Below the pieces are notes generated by a model that did not search any database, was not told the origin of the DNA, and worked only from the letters and a program-made list of their open reading frames with translations. A DNA stretch of 64,000 bases from Cercophora sp. LCS_1 (taxonomy: Eukaryota; Ascomycota; Sordariomycetes; Sordariales; Lasiosphaeriaceae), in NCBI GenBank assembly GCA_036250225.1, contig JAPZLL010000016.1:558001-622000 (forward strand), in the 5' to 3' direction. Position numbers and translations under genes: made by a program. How positions within the stretch are numbered: the stretch's first letter is position 1; every line of letters begins with the position of its first letter. Positions 1 through 10,501 of this stretch are shown here, piece after piece.

Positions 1-1424
1 AACGAGAGCGCGGAGCTCATCGGTCTTGGAGGCGTGGGGGACGGGCTGGGCATTGTCAGCGAAATCATCACACAAATCAGCTAAAAGCGTGCACATACAA
101 CTCCACGGGCATCAAGGTACGCCTTGAGACGGGTCTCAGACCAAGCATTGATGGCCTTGTCGAAGGCATCCTGGGAAGCTTGGGACGCGGCATCAGTGAC
201 CTTAGCATATCCCTCACCTACGTTGGAAGTGGCGGCACCGAATGCAGAGGCGGCGCTAGCGGAAACAGTATCACCCAAAAGCTCGGCGCGATGCTTACGA
301 ACAAGGGCACGGAGTTGGTTGACCTTGGAGCCTTGGGGGACTGAGGAGTTGTCAGTGCATTTCAGTCGGATTCAGATGGTTTGCTTACCGTTAATACCGT
401 TCTTGTCGCAGAATTCCTTGAGCTGGGACTCGCTCCAGGCGTCGATGATCTTGTCTGTCAAGGCATCATAGGCGGCTTTGGTGCTTGCCTGAGCACTTGC
501 GGCTTGCTCTTGCATACGAAGGTAAGCGAGGCGGGAATTGCGTCGGACAGAGGCGATGAGCTTGTCACGCTGCAAAACTGTCAGCCTTGTCCATGATGAG
601 CAGTGGCGGACACTTACAGATGTGGGCTGGGGAGCGGGGATTCCATGGGTATCAAGCCACTCCTTGAGGTCGGACTCTGAGCAACAGTCAATAAACAAGC
701 GTATCATATCAGAACAGATGGTTGGAACATACCGGACCAAGTCTCATACAGCCAGTTGCCGGGGTAAGCGGCGGTCTCACCCGCCTTCTGAGCGACAGCA
801 TCATAGGCGCTACGAGCCTTCTGGAGAAGGGTATCACGCTTGCGAGGCTGGGGAACTGCAAATTTTTAGCACTAGATGTTCATACTCTGAAGAGTAACAG
901 CAGGATCATGCCTACCAGGAATGCCGTGGTGATCGCAGAAAGACTTGAGCTGGCTGTCGGTCCAGGTGTCCAGAATCCAGTCCTTGACGCTGGTCCACGC
1001 CGACTGGCTCTTGTCCTCAGTTTCATACCAGACGTCTTGCACCTGCTTGACAAGCGAGTCCTTGCTGGCAGCGGCCGAATCCTTGGTCTCAATGCCCTTG
1101 AGTTTCAGGTACTCCTGGAGCTGGGCGGTGCTCCAGCTGTTGTACGGAGTGACGGCATATGTGTCCCAGTTCTTCTGGACGAGCTTCTCGAGCTCCTTAC
1201 GGTCGGCAGGCGTGGGGTAGGGTACGTCGTGATCCGAGAGCCATCGCTCCAGCTCGGTCTCATGCCACTTGTTGTAAGCTGCGTAACGAGCGGTCAGTGT
1301 CCATATCCTTGCACGCGGGGTGAGGGATTGGAACAGTGTACATACCGGCGTTAGAGAACCAAGAGCTGCCAAAGACAGCGTTGGCCCCGAGAGCCAGGGA
1401 AATGAGGGCAGTCGCGATCCTCAT
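1..1424 (-). CDS. ish1: Ish1/Msc1-type repeat stress protein (3' end cut by window edge)
   Basis: Exons on the minus strand are 1424-1346, 1278-916, 855-733, 676-618, 569-389, 340-99 and 45 to the edge. All joints are GT-AG and in frame, with introns of 48-67 nt. The product starts with a signal peptide (MRIATALISLALGANAVFG) and then has six visible Ish1 repeats of the type W-S-[ED]-x-x-L-K-x-[WFY]-[CL]-D-x-x-G-[IV]-P: WHETELERWLSDHDVP, WSTAQLQEYLKLKGI, WTDSQLKSFCDHHGIP, WSESDLKEWLDTHGIP, WSESQLKEFCDKNGI and WSETRLKAYLDARGV. Known of the family: S. pombe Ish1 sits at the nuclear envelope and is induced by stress and in stationary phase; yeast Msc1 is related. Alanine-rich helical linkers separate the repeats. 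The C-terminus lies beyond position 1. Regulation by a bZIP factor is suggested by TGACGTCA sites upstream. The family call is firm; the role in this fungus is inferred. Confidence 0.9.
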
Positions 1425-1627
1425 TGCTCGCTAATTTCTTCGTCAATAGTACTTTGCTTTCGAGTCGTGTACTCGGTTGCGCAGACGAGAATGTGCTGTG
1501 CTGTGTGGAAAAGTAGACGATGAGGAAGTTTCTGGTGAAAAGAGTTTTGAGGAGAGCGATGACGAGTGTTTTGGCAGCTCGAAAGGGGTGATCTCACAAG
1601 CCAGGCAGGCGCGGGGGGGCGGATGGA

Positions 1628-1635
1628 GGACGTCA
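1628..1635. promoter_or_regulatory. CRE-like site GGACGTCA
   Basis: One mismatch from the ATF/CREB palindrome TGACGTCA, keeping the ACGTCA half site. It lies about 205 bp upstream of the Ish1-gene start. Confidence 0.4.
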
Positions 1636-1807
1636 CTGGTGTCGACTTGGGACCAAAGAGGTCGTGCCTCCTGAGTTCGCCAGCTGCCAAAGGCACGCAA
1701 TTGCCTGCAGCTCTTTCCATCCCGTTTGTGTTTCAACTGGCAAGCCAACTGCTGGACAAAGCAACCCATCGAGCGATCGTCCAAAGGAAGAGGAGCTCCG
1801 GGTTCAA

Positions 1808-1815
1808 TGACGTCA
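1808..1815. promoter_or_regulatory. perfect CRE site TGACGTCA
   Basis: Exact 8-bp ATF/CREB palindrome, about 385 bp upstream of the Ish1-gene start and 180 bp from the proximal near match. Fission yeast ish1 is known to respond to the stress MAPK pathway, whose factor Atf1 binds this kind of site, so the match makes functional sense. Binding itself is inferred. Confidence 0.55.
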
Positions 1816-1977
1816 CTCTATCGTCCCACCTCCTCAGCAGCAGCTTCCACCTCAACGCAACGGCTGGCCTGATTGGCTACGAATTCATCGGAGACAATCG
1901 CCATCTCCGAGTTTCTTTGCTTGACGGCATCGTGGCGTCGACTTGCGGCAGCGTTTCCTGTGTTGTGGGACAGCCAG

Positions 1978-1985
1978 TGACGTCA
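1978..1985. promoter_or_regulatory. perfect CRE site TGACGTCA (distal)
   Basis: Second exact ATF/CREB palindrome, about 555 bp upstream of the Ish1-gene start and 170 bp beyond the first perfect copy. Confidence 0.5.
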
Positions 1986-2229
1986 CCCCGTTTGTGGTGC
2001 CGGCCCATTGGGACCCCTGAAGCGAACCCGATCTTGCGTTGCATTGAGGACCTGTCAACCACCAAAGGAAAGCCCGGAAAACTCTTCAACCATTCATGTT
2101 GACAACCGAAACCTAGAACACTCTTTAGTCTTGCCCGACAAGATCCCCAGGCTTAGTGCATCCCGCAATCCATGAACTCTGAGAGGCAATCACATGCAAA
2201 AAGGCCACCGATTGATTTACCCCCACCTT

Positions 2230-3216
2230 TCAGATCGACAAGAACTCGCTCACAGCACCCCAAAACTCAACGGGCTTCTCCACCACCGGAAAATGCCCAC
2301 AGTTATCAAACACCACCAGCTGCGAATCCCTCAACTCATCATGCAACTCCTCCGACCGCTGAAGACTGCAAATAGCATCGTCGCGGCCTGATAAGAGGAG
2401 GGTCTTAGCCGTCACCTTCCCCGCCTCAGCCATATGGTTGAACGGGTTCGCCTGGTCCAGCTTCCCCTGATGCAGATATGCCCATGCCCGAGGCGGCACT
2501 CTATCAACCTCCATATGCTCAACAAGCTCCTCGACCTTGCTAACATCATTAAAGTAGTAAGGTAAAAGCCCGCCCAGCGCCTTGGCGAAAACCTCATCCG
2601 TCTGCGGCGGGTGCTGTATCGCATTCATGAGCGCCTGGAGAGCTGGCCCGTAGATGGGGTCATCCTTTCTCTTTGCTGCAAACCGCGCAAAGTTGTCGTT
2701 TGGCGGGCCGCCGTTGATCTGGGCCGACAGCAAAATGAGCTTATCGACCCTTTCAGGATAGAGACAGGCATACATGAGGGCGATGCATGCGCCGTTGGAG
2801 TGGCCGAAGAGAACAGGTATCGTCTGGAGGCCAAGGTCTTTTCTGAGGGATTCGAGATCATGTGCCATGACCGTGCTGGTCATTTGGTTTTGGTCTTGCG
2901 GTCGACTTGAGAGGCCATTTCCTCTGGGCTCAAAGTAGATCATCCGGAAGTGAGCTTCCAAGGGCTTCAGGAGGTTCCAGAGATATGCTGCCGACGGTCC
3001 CCAGCCGACGCCCTGCGCGATGAAGACCGGGCCGCTGCCGCGCGCACGGTACCGGAACTGGATGCTGTTGGCGTTTAAGAATTGGTCGTCGGTGCTTGAA
3101 TCTCCCATACTGCGTCGGCCGGCTGTAATGCCTCCAGGTTTGGATTTGCGAAACCAGGATGAAGTGAACCGTGTGCCCCGGAAGAGAAACCGGGACGTTG
3201 CTGTGTGGTATGCCAT
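2230..3216 (-). CDS. alpha/beta-hydrolase fold protein
   Basis: Single exon of 328 residues from the first ATG at 3216. A further in-frame ATG (MGDSSTDDQ) lies 36 residues later. The fold is clear: oxyanion region FIAQGVGWGPSAAY, nucleophile elbow GHSNGA (Ser140), acid in LLLSGRDDA (Asp279 or 280) and catalytic His308 in NCGHFPVVEKP. The length and the cap helices between elbow and acid resemble proline iminopeptidase or haloperoxidase-type esterases. The substrate cannot be read from sequence. The first ~40 residues are basic, with Arg, Ser and aromatic residues and hardly any acids (RFLFRGTRFTSSWFRKSKPGG), and could target mitochondria; starting at the second ATG would make the enzyme cytosolic. 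Confidence 0.85.
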   Translation of the reverse strand: MAYHTATSRFLFRGTRFTSSWFRKSKPGGITAGRRSMGDSSTDDQFLNANSIQFRYRARGSGPVFIAQGVGWGPSAAYLWNLLKPLEAHFRMIYFEPRGNGLSSRPQDQNQMTSTVMAHDLESLRKDLGLQTIPVLFGHSNGACIALMYACLYPERVDKLILLSAQINGGPPNDNFARFAAKRKDDPIYGPALQALMNAIQHPPQTDEVFAKALGGLLPYYFNDVSKVEELVEHMEVDRVPPRAWAYLHQGKLDQANPFNHMAEAGKVTAKTLLLSGRDDAICSLQRSEELHDELRDSQLVVFDNCGHFPVVEKPVEFWGAVSEFLSI

Positions 3217-3565
3217 TGACACTATATTGATGCCCGCCAAAGTTGCCCCATTTTCGGAGTAAAGAGGGTGGTTTGCTCAGCGCCGTGAAGTTGCTGCTTA
3301 GTAACAGTAGTAATCCTCCGCCTCTCGGATTGACTTTGCACCCGCCAAATGTCACCGGAGACTGATCAGTAAGACTGCGAAAGTCTTGCTGGGTATCGGC
3401 ATGACAGGGAAATGACAAATTAATTGTCCCTACACTAGAATCAGTGTATCATTTACTCTCACTGCTGGTTCACCATCAGTATATGCAATTTATACATGTA
3501 GAAACCACACGACCAAGCGCTCGCAACTAAAGCCGTCCACCGCTCAGAACATCTTCGTGGGCTGC
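3217..3565. other. intergenic between hydrolase and R3H-type gene
   Basis: About 350 bp, promoter side of the hydrolase. A 13-bp direct repeat (GCTCAGAACATCT at 3542-3554 and 3564-3576) repeats the end of the upstream gene, stop codon included. Nothing else seen. Confidence 0.5.
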
Positions 3566-4755
3566 TCAGAACATCTCCCACAACGGAGGCGGGAGGACCA
3601 TCCTCAGAGGCGGCGCATGTCGTTTGCCAGGCTGCTTGACACCAATGTAAACCACGCGCCGTGCCGGGTTCCCCACCGTGACAGACTTGGAGCTGAGCCC
3701 GTAATACTCCGAAATAGAATGTGTAAGAAAGCGCCTAAACTTAAGTCAGCATCACAACTCTCCCAACCACCATACTTGATCGTCGTCAGGGACAAGACAT
3801 ACCTGAAAGGTCCGCTCTCGTCGTCCCCGATCGTGTCCAACACGATCCCCTCCTGAAGCTGCTTCTCCTTGGAAACAATCTGCGCCTTCTTAAACTCCTT
3901 GGCATCCATCATGCCGCCATTCCTGCCCACAAACACCACCTCGTCATCATCCTCGGATTCCACGCTCTCTCCAATAGCTAGCCCCTTCTCAACCACAAAC
4001 TGTCGCACCGGCTCCTCGAGAACCTTCAGCCACGACTTGACGGCGGGCGTCTTCTTGACCGTAGCTCTCAAATCCCGCGGAACTTTACCGATATCCTCAT
4101 CATCAACAACCTTTTTTCTCCGTGTCGCCGCGAACGCAGCTTTCCTCTCCTCCACGCGCTCCCGCAACCCCTTATCCCAGTACTGCGCGATCGCATAGGG
4201 TACTGTATCCAGCACCGGATGCGTCGGGTGAATCAACCAATCGCTAGGAGTAGGCGGTTGCGCATTCGGTACGCCGAGGAGGTGATCTGTTCGCAATCGT
4301 TAGCCCATATCCTCTCTACGATCGTGACAATACGCACCATTCTCCCACCGTCTCCGTTGTCTCGTCCCCTCCTTTCCCCTAAGTAACTCCTCCCGCCTCT
4401 TCACACTATCCCTCCTCGCCGGCGTAGCCGGAGCCCGTCGGGGCGGTGTGATGCCCGCCCCTCCTCCGGAGGGGTCGAACTGGACATTGCGGAGTCTGAG
4501 CTGCGGTGACGAGTTCGCGACAGCGTCGAGCGGAATGGAGAGTGTCGAGCCGGTGCCGCAGGCGGCAGGGGAGACGGTTAGGGAGGCGAGGGCCTCGGAT
4601 GCCCAGGCTTCGACATCGAGGGTTGCGGTTGAGGTTGTTGAGAGGGTGCGATTGTGCGCCGACGCGGGGGCGGGGTCCGGTGCGGAAGAGACGGGAATGA
4701 CGATGACGGAGGAGCCGTCTTCCGAGGGGGCGGTGGGTAGCTTCGTGATTGCCAT
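3566..4755 (-). CDS. R3H-associated N-terminal domain protein
   Basis: Three exons (4755-4338, 4286-3803, 3734-3566) joined by GT-AG introns of 51 and 68 nt give 356 residues. The N-terminus is disordered and Ser/Thr/Pro-rich. The region GGGAGITPPRRAPATPARRD, then KRREELLRGKEGTRQRRRWE, NDHLLGVPNAQPPTPSDW and VPRDLRATVKKTPAVKSW is the conserved block I know as the fungal R3H-associated N-terminal domain. The last exon supplies THSISEYYGLSSKSVTVGNP and the terminal LPPPLWEMF, which fits an R3H-like nucleic-acid binding end. The second splice removes an in-frame read-through that would destroy this C-terminus. A role in single-stranded nucleic acid binding is inferred only. Confidence 0.75.
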
Positions 4756-5803
4756 GGTTTGGGTTCAGTTATTGTATTGTTGGGCAAGGCAAAGGGGTTT
4801 GGGGGATGAATTGGGGCAGTGAGCAAAAGGTTGAAGATAAGTGGGGTTTGGTGTGCTGTGGCGCGCGCGCGCGGTGTCAGACTGACGGGTTGTGTGGTAA
4901 GAACTGGGAAGTGAAGGACATGACGAAAGGTAAGGCTCTGATGTGACTGATATGGTATGACACACGAGTTTGCGCGGTTATGGAATATGGGAAGCGGAAT
5001 GATCCAGGATGAGGATAACCTGGGATGTTGGTCGGCGTGACGCATCGAGAAGCCCAGGCAATCAGTGGGGGGATCCACCGAGAGGTTCAGGAGGGCATAG
5101 CATGTGTACAGAATAACTACGCGAGGATGGTGGGACATTGTCTTGACACGACGCAATGGGCATATTTCTTGCTTCATTCCTTCAAATGGGGACCAAAAAA
5201 CTATAGAATAGCATTCCACTCCTGTCTTATTGGTCTTCTTGCGTTGGGAAATATTTAGAAGCCCGGGACATGTTATCATGGTGGCATTATTCTGTACAAA
5301 CTGCTGGTGATGCCATCTCACAACCTCAAGGTGTGGTACAAAAGGGCAAAAAAACAACAGGGTTCGGAGGTGAACTCATCGCCTCACGGTTGATGCTGTG
5401 TCCGTAAGTAGGTTGGATAACACAATATTACTACGCTACTCCCCAGGTCCTGCTGTGAAAGCTTCCATCCTCTCCTCACTAATCAAGGCCGAGTGGGGTG
5501 GTCCACGACAACAAGATGAAATGCCAACGAGCAGCACCGTCCCAGGGAGCAAGGAATGAGATAGAAATATTGATATTATGATAGATGGATGAATCAAATA
5601 GGTATTTGTACAAGACTCTAGTCTCGGGAAAATGTGTATCAGGGGTGAGAATGATTTACATGATGCTGTCGCTGAAGAAGTTCATCCCCCACCGTCTTTC
5701 TTTGCCCGCCTTCCAACGTCCTATGGAAAAAAAACTCCCTATCGCCAGCCCAATTACCGCCCATATCTCCTCTTTCAAGATATCTAACCTCGTAACCAAC
5801 CAA
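4756..5803. other. intergenic between R3H-type gene and PAN/Apple gene
   Basis: About 1 kb. The 4756-5100 part is the probable promoter of the R3H-type gene and contains a short (CG)n tract near 4862. The rest is likely 3' untranslated DNA of the PAN gene. No coding feature found. Confidence 0.5.
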
Positions 5804-7219
5804 CTACGACCATCTGTTCTGGCCCAGCCCGTTCATACTGTTCCTCAGCTCCATCTTCCCGTCCTTGAGACCATACTGTGGTGTGCTTTCCCTCTTCTCT
5901 CGCCCCTCCTCAACATCGTCCAGACGCTCACCGCCTCCCATCGCCATACCTGGTCTCACCAGGCCGGTAACACTAGTACGCATGCTGCTCCTTGATGCTG
6001 GTTGCTTGCCTGTGACTTCGGAGAAGTTGCCCATGCGACCGCGGCTGGAGTTACTGCCACCGCTACCGCGGTTTCCACGGGATGCTGAAGTAGGAAGCCA
6101 TGAAGTGAACAAGCTAGAGATTGCCATGGGCCTGGAGATGGTGCTCTTGCGTGGTCGCAAGTCGTCTGTGCTGCTGTTTGACGAGCTGGTGCCACTGCGG
6201 TTTCCAAGGCGTCGGCGCTTGAGCATGATGAATGAGAGAACGATGAGGGCGATGGCTGCGACGCTGCCGACGACAGGAGCGGCGATCCAGGCGTTGGAAG
6301 ATCCACCATCGCCCATATCCTGTGCAGCAGCGTTTGCCGAGGAGGTGGCCGCTGCGCCGGTGTTGCTGTTGCCAGGGAAGAAGAGGGTTGGGAATGGTGA
6401 GCCTGATGGTGGCACAAGTTCGGTGACCAGCGTGGGTGCGGACACAGTAGTAGCAATCGGGATGATGGCGCCGCCCGTGGCAACAGGAGGAGTGAAGAAG
6501 ACGGCGCCGCCACCGGTAAGTGCTTGTGTAGGGAGCGGGATTGTTGCGACCCCGGCGCCGCCCCCTCCGGCCGCCGGTGCACCCCCCGCGCCTGGTAAAG
6601 CGTTGCCGACCCCCTGGAGCAGCGCCGTGTCAACACGTGCATCTGCAACCACAAGGGAAGGATCAGACACTACGGTCTTCAAATAACAGTTTTTAAAGCC
6701 CTGATCGAGACTTGGGTCGTAAGAGACAGCTCCGCAGTTCGTTGTTGCCGCACATTGCCCCATGCAATCTTGGAGTGTTGGCGCAAAGTTCTGAACGAGG
6801 TCAAACCCGGCAATGACCGTCCCACACCTAATGTCGAAGTTGCGGTCCAGGGCTCGTGAAGTAGTCCCGAGCGTTCCGCAGTTGGACGTTGCACTGGGGA
6901 AGATGCCGACGGCGGAGTCGAGTCTCCTGTTTTGCCGTACTGCCCCGGGAGCCAGCCTGGCCTTGAGCTGGCAGGTGGTTCCGTCGAAAGACGCGCCGTC
7001 ACATCTTGGGTGGAATGACGAGCAGAGATCCACACAGGTGTTGAGATCGAAAGCTGCAAGGCTTTCGAGCACGTTTCCCCCAATGTCCGTGCCGCAAAAG
7101 AGTGTAAATGTTTGTGCACTCCCTATTTGGGTGCCGTTGCGGTTGGGGCAGGGCGACGCCGCCTGCTGTCTCCGCTCCACCATCGACCTCGCGTACCCCA
7201 GCTTTCTCGGATGCATCAT
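5804..7219 (-). CDS. single-pass membrane protein with two PAN/Apple-like domains
   Basis: Single exon of 471 residues from the tandem ATGs at 7219. The N-terminal half has two cysteine-spaced PAN/Apple-like modules (about 24-90 and 114-182; e.g. FCGTDIGG..CVDLCSSFHPRCDGASFD and RCGTVIAGFD..CMGQCAATTNCGAVSYD). A Gly/Ala/Pro/Thr-rich stalk (about 205-305) follows, then one transmembrane helix (311-333, WIAAPVVGSVAAIALIVLSF) with the KRRR stop-transfer signal and a Ser-rich cytoplasmic tail. PAN/Apple domains bind carbohydrate or protein, so a wall-sensing or adhesion role is plausible. There is no signal peptide at this start, so either the helix acts as a reverse signal anchor or an upstream exon is missing. 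Confidence 0.75.
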   Translation of the reverse strand: MMHPRKLGYARSMVERRQQAASPCPNRNGTQIGSAQTFTLFCGTDIGGNVLESLAAFDLNTCVDLCSSFHPRCDGASFDGTTCQLKARLAPGAVRQNRRLDSAVGIFPSATSNCGTLGTTSRALDRNFDIRCGTVIAGFDLVQNFAPTLQDCMGQCAATTNCGAVSYDPSLDQGFKNCYLKTVVSDPSLVVADARVDTALLQGVGNALPGAGGAPAAGGGGAGVATIPLPTQALTGGGAVFFTPPVATGGAIIPIATTVSAPTLVTELVPPSGSPFPTLFFPGNSNTGAAATSSANAAAQDMGDGGSSNAWIAAPVVGSVAAIALIVLSFIMLKRRRLGNRSGTSSSNSSTDDLRPRKSTISRPMAISSLFTSWLPTSASRGNRGSGGSNSSRGRMGNFSEVTGKQPASRSSMRTSVTGLVRPGMAMGGGERLDDVEEGREKRESTPQYGLKDGKMELRNSMNGLGQNRWS

Positions 7220-9361
7220 TGCTTGCCCGTCGAGAGCGTTTGTCGGTAGGTTGTTGGGTTGTTGATTAAAGAGTGCGAGCCAGTCGTAGGGGCTATTGAG
7301 TGAAGGACAAACCGAAAGCAAAAAACATTATGTGAGAAAGGAAAAAGGAGTGTGGTCACACAGTGAATCCAGGATTTTGCAGAAAGAAAGCAAAAGGAGG
7401 CCAGACTCAACACGGGGGGCCAAACGCCACCTCGTCCATTATAAGAGGGAGGGAGAGAGGCCTGAGTTGATCGTCCCCGATCTCGAACGTCTCCTGACCG
7501 TCTGGAAGACGTGTGCCAGCGCATATCGCCTAGCGACGCATCAGGCTGCAAGCCGGACGTGATCGACCAAGCAACTCTGAAATGCCGGGGCCCCAGTTTG
7601 GTATGCGCTCCCCAGCCAGACTGAGGCTATTCTACCCACAACTCGTGGGGCGTTGAGTAGAGGGCAAGGTGTGGCGGGTAAACTACCACATGAGACGATG
7701 TAGTGACACGGCCTCAACTGACGTGTTCCAGGAAGGCGATCATTCCCGCGACCTCGATAGATCCGTCATGAAACAACCCCCTCGCCTCCGAGCGAACACA
7801 TGCCGTGCCGGAACATTGCGAGAACCGTAAAACTGAGCCCAATCAATTGTTGCGCTTGCAACGCGTTTTCTGGACTCTGATGCCTCGTCTGCTGGTCGAG
7901 CAAAAAATTAACATAGGGATATCGAGCGGCTCGGTTGAATGTCCAGTGCCGGAGGTTGAATCGTCCCAAGGGAGTAAAGTGTAAAAAGGGTTTGACAAGA
8001 CTCCGGGTCGTTGTCTGGTTCCTGCAGTAGTCTAGATGCAAGCAAACTGCACCGCGATGAGCAATTCCCGGCTTCGTGGAAGTCTAGCCTCACTCGAGGG
8101 CATTTCCAGGAAACAAACTGTGGGCTTTTCCCACAATCGAGATACCCTCGTCCCTGAAAGTGCAGCCCAAACGCGCCCTAGCGTGCAGGAAAGTACCTGA
8201 ATGTGGTCAGACAATCCCCCGCAAAACCCCCCTAGAGCGCCCAAGATTTTCGACTAAGTCGATAGAAGGTTCTTGCTAAGGCCATTCGAACGCGTCCTTG
8301 CGTGATTGCAGGGAAAGAGGGATGAGCGTCCGTGTCTGTGCCTGCATCGCATCCGATCGTATCCGATCGGGCTCGCATAATGGAGGGGCAGATCTGGAGA
8401 CGACCAAGTCCAAGCACGCATGGACGCGCCTTCCCAGACAGCCTCAGAGGGGCCAGGCTGAGAGGAAAGCGGCAGAGAAGGGTGCGGAAACCGAAATACT
8501 GGAGAGAAGGGAGCAAACCGGTTGAACGAAACTATCCTCGCTTGTGACCATCTGCCGATGACGCGGCAGGAAAGCTTTAACTTGACATCTGACCGAATGC
8601 AACAACGGTTGAGGGCAAGAAAATGCTTATTTGTAAAAAAAAATGTAGCGTCGGTGTAACCCCAATACCAGTGATGAGGATGTGAGGAGGCGAGATCCTT
8701 CCGATCTCCACAGACAGGGTCAGGGCGAGTTCGTCGGCCGACAGAGTGTGGCAGTGGTTCGGTCGAGTTGAGAATCTTGTGGGTGTTTGAGATCTGGCGA
8801 TGCAGCAGGCAGAAGGTCAGGGCGCGCATCAAAGGGGGAACCCTAACCCTTCTCCCTCTTTTTGGGGACCGTTTCAGCTCGCTGTTGACCAAGACCAAGG
8901 CCAGTTGCTTGCGAGAATACCTGATGTCTTCATGCTCGCCAGGGATACCTTGTCATGAAGTTGATCCCAACAGCTGCACGCCAGCTTGTCGTCGCTGGAA
9001 CAATGGTTGGAGCACAGATCATGGAATCTTATGATTCCGGTCAACCAAAAAAATGCAAATATCTTGGTGAAACGCCCTAAATACAACTTGTGCGCGCTGC
9101 CCCCAACAACGCTTTCCGGCTTCCCCGTTCGGTACTGTATGCCGGCTCGGAGGAATCTTCCCGTCTCCGAATATGAGAGTTCAACAAATAAGACGCAAAG
9201 TGCCCTTGCTCCTTGCCATGAACGCCGGTGTCCCACAAAGATGCAATATCCACAGGTTGATTGGGTATCCCTATACTTGGTACAGTTCAGAGGTCTGAGT
9301 ATATAAAGCTCGGATATATATCCTCGTGTCGGCGGCGCCTCGCATGCGACTCGCTGGGTTT
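7220..9361. other. long intergenic region (2.1 kb)
   Basis: It holds the promoter side of the PAN gene and the 3' side of the PQ-loop gene. Several open frames of 60-214 codons overlap each other on both strands, but they show basic, His/Arg/Ser-rich translations without domains or signal peptides. I read them as chance frames. No RNA gene or transposon end was recognised. Confidence 0.5.
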
Positions 9362-10501
9362 CTACCCTTGGTTCGTATCGTAGTTGCGCTGGGGAGAGCC
9401 GATACCGTCAGGTCGGAGGAGAGGCGCATTTTCGGCCGCAGCGTCACTCTCCTGTCGGTCCAGGATTGTCTGTAGCTGTTCAGGTGTCTTAGCAAAGTGC
9501 TCAGGATGGTTTTCATAACGGCCAGGAACATCATCATCGAAGCCGTTAGCGTGGAGATGGGAACGAACCTGACCATGTTTGGCAGCGTTGTTGCGATTCA
9601 CAATTTCGTAGTGAATGGCCATGTAGAGAAGAATGCCTTGCATGGTGGCCGTCAGAACGAAGATACCCCACGAGCTCCAACCAGCAAAGCCGAGGCGGGC
9701 GAAGAGGCTCGCCGCAAAGACAAATCCACCAGGGGTCTGGATGCACATCATGGGGATGCTCAGGCTTCCCACATGCTTGAGGTGGTATGTCGTCCATATT
9801 TGTGGGATATACTGCACTGCAGCAAGCATGGCAGCCATGACGCCGAGGGAATTCGCCCAGATCGAGAGCTTCTCAGGGGCAACGGTCGTCAGGATCCCAG
9901 TGATGACAATCACCCCAAGGCCATGTATAAGAGTGAGCGAGGCTACCATAAGAGCTGTTTGCCATCTCGGGTTCTGCTCATCAGCATCTTCAAGCTCCTC
10001 GTTATCGGGATCGTTCGCGGGGTTGTATCGGAAGAAAACGAGGAAGAGGACGAAACTGCGGAGTCGCCATCAGCACTACAAGGTACTTAGTATACTCGGT
10101 TACCCACATGAAAGAGAAGCAGATCCACTGAACACCCAGTTGGGCAATTCCGAGCAGACCGGCGACGCAGTGAAACGTCTCGAGCTCCTTGCAGCAAGCA
10201 ACATCTTGTCTAGACTGCGGAAGAAGCAGGATGTTCGCGAATGCCGAGGTGGCCGATGTGGTGCCAAGCAGCACAAACCACGGCGAAATGCCTTCCGAGG
10301 TACCTCGCTTGATGATCCGGACGTGTTGGGGGAGATAGCTAATGAGCATTCCTATTACGATTAGGCTGGTCGCGGTCAGTTGTGCTTGGGGCCACTTGAA
10401 TCACAACAAGGCGACACCCACATCGAGACAATGAGGTTAACAACGCTCAGGTCCCGGAGCTCCTCGCAGAGATCCTCCTTAACCTTGAAGAAGGCCTCCA
10501 T
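9362..10501 (-). CDS. PQ-loop repeat membrane transporter
   Basis: Exons 10501-10422, 10365-10108 and 10055-9362 give 343 residues. Both introns use the donor GTGGGT and are 56 and 52 nt. Two PQ-loop motifs are visible: LISYLPQHVRIIKRGTSEGI in the first half and AVQYIPQIWTTYHLKHVGSL in the second. Hydrophobic helices surround them, about seven in all, as in the cystinosin/Ypq/SWEET-like fold. The C-terminus is hydrophilic (after about 245) and ends APLLRPDGIGSPQRNYDTNQ. Family members move amino acids or sugars across vacuolar, lysosomal or plasma membranes; the substrate here is unknown. The start MEAFFKVKEDLCEEL is chosen because it opens the conserved N-terminal helix and splices cleanly. 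Confidence 0.8.

Larger units (their letters stand above)
1425..2229. other. intergenic: promoter side of the Ish1 gene, 3' side of the hydrolase
   Basis: I see no coding signal here. The open frames lack family features and good start contexts. The stretch carries two perfect TGACGTCA palindromes and one near match (listed separately). Because the hydrolase ends at 2230 and runs the same way, these sites can only serve the Ish1 gene among the annotated genes. Confidence 0.6.

Noticed and set aside
8839..8851. Telomere-like AACCCTAACCCTT
   Set aside because: Only about two units of the fungal telomere repeat; too short to claim an interstitial telomere.
8254..8898. Minus-strand open frame of 214 codons
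   Set aside because: Basic, His/Arg/Ser-rich translation without domains; overlaps other frames and has no splice context.
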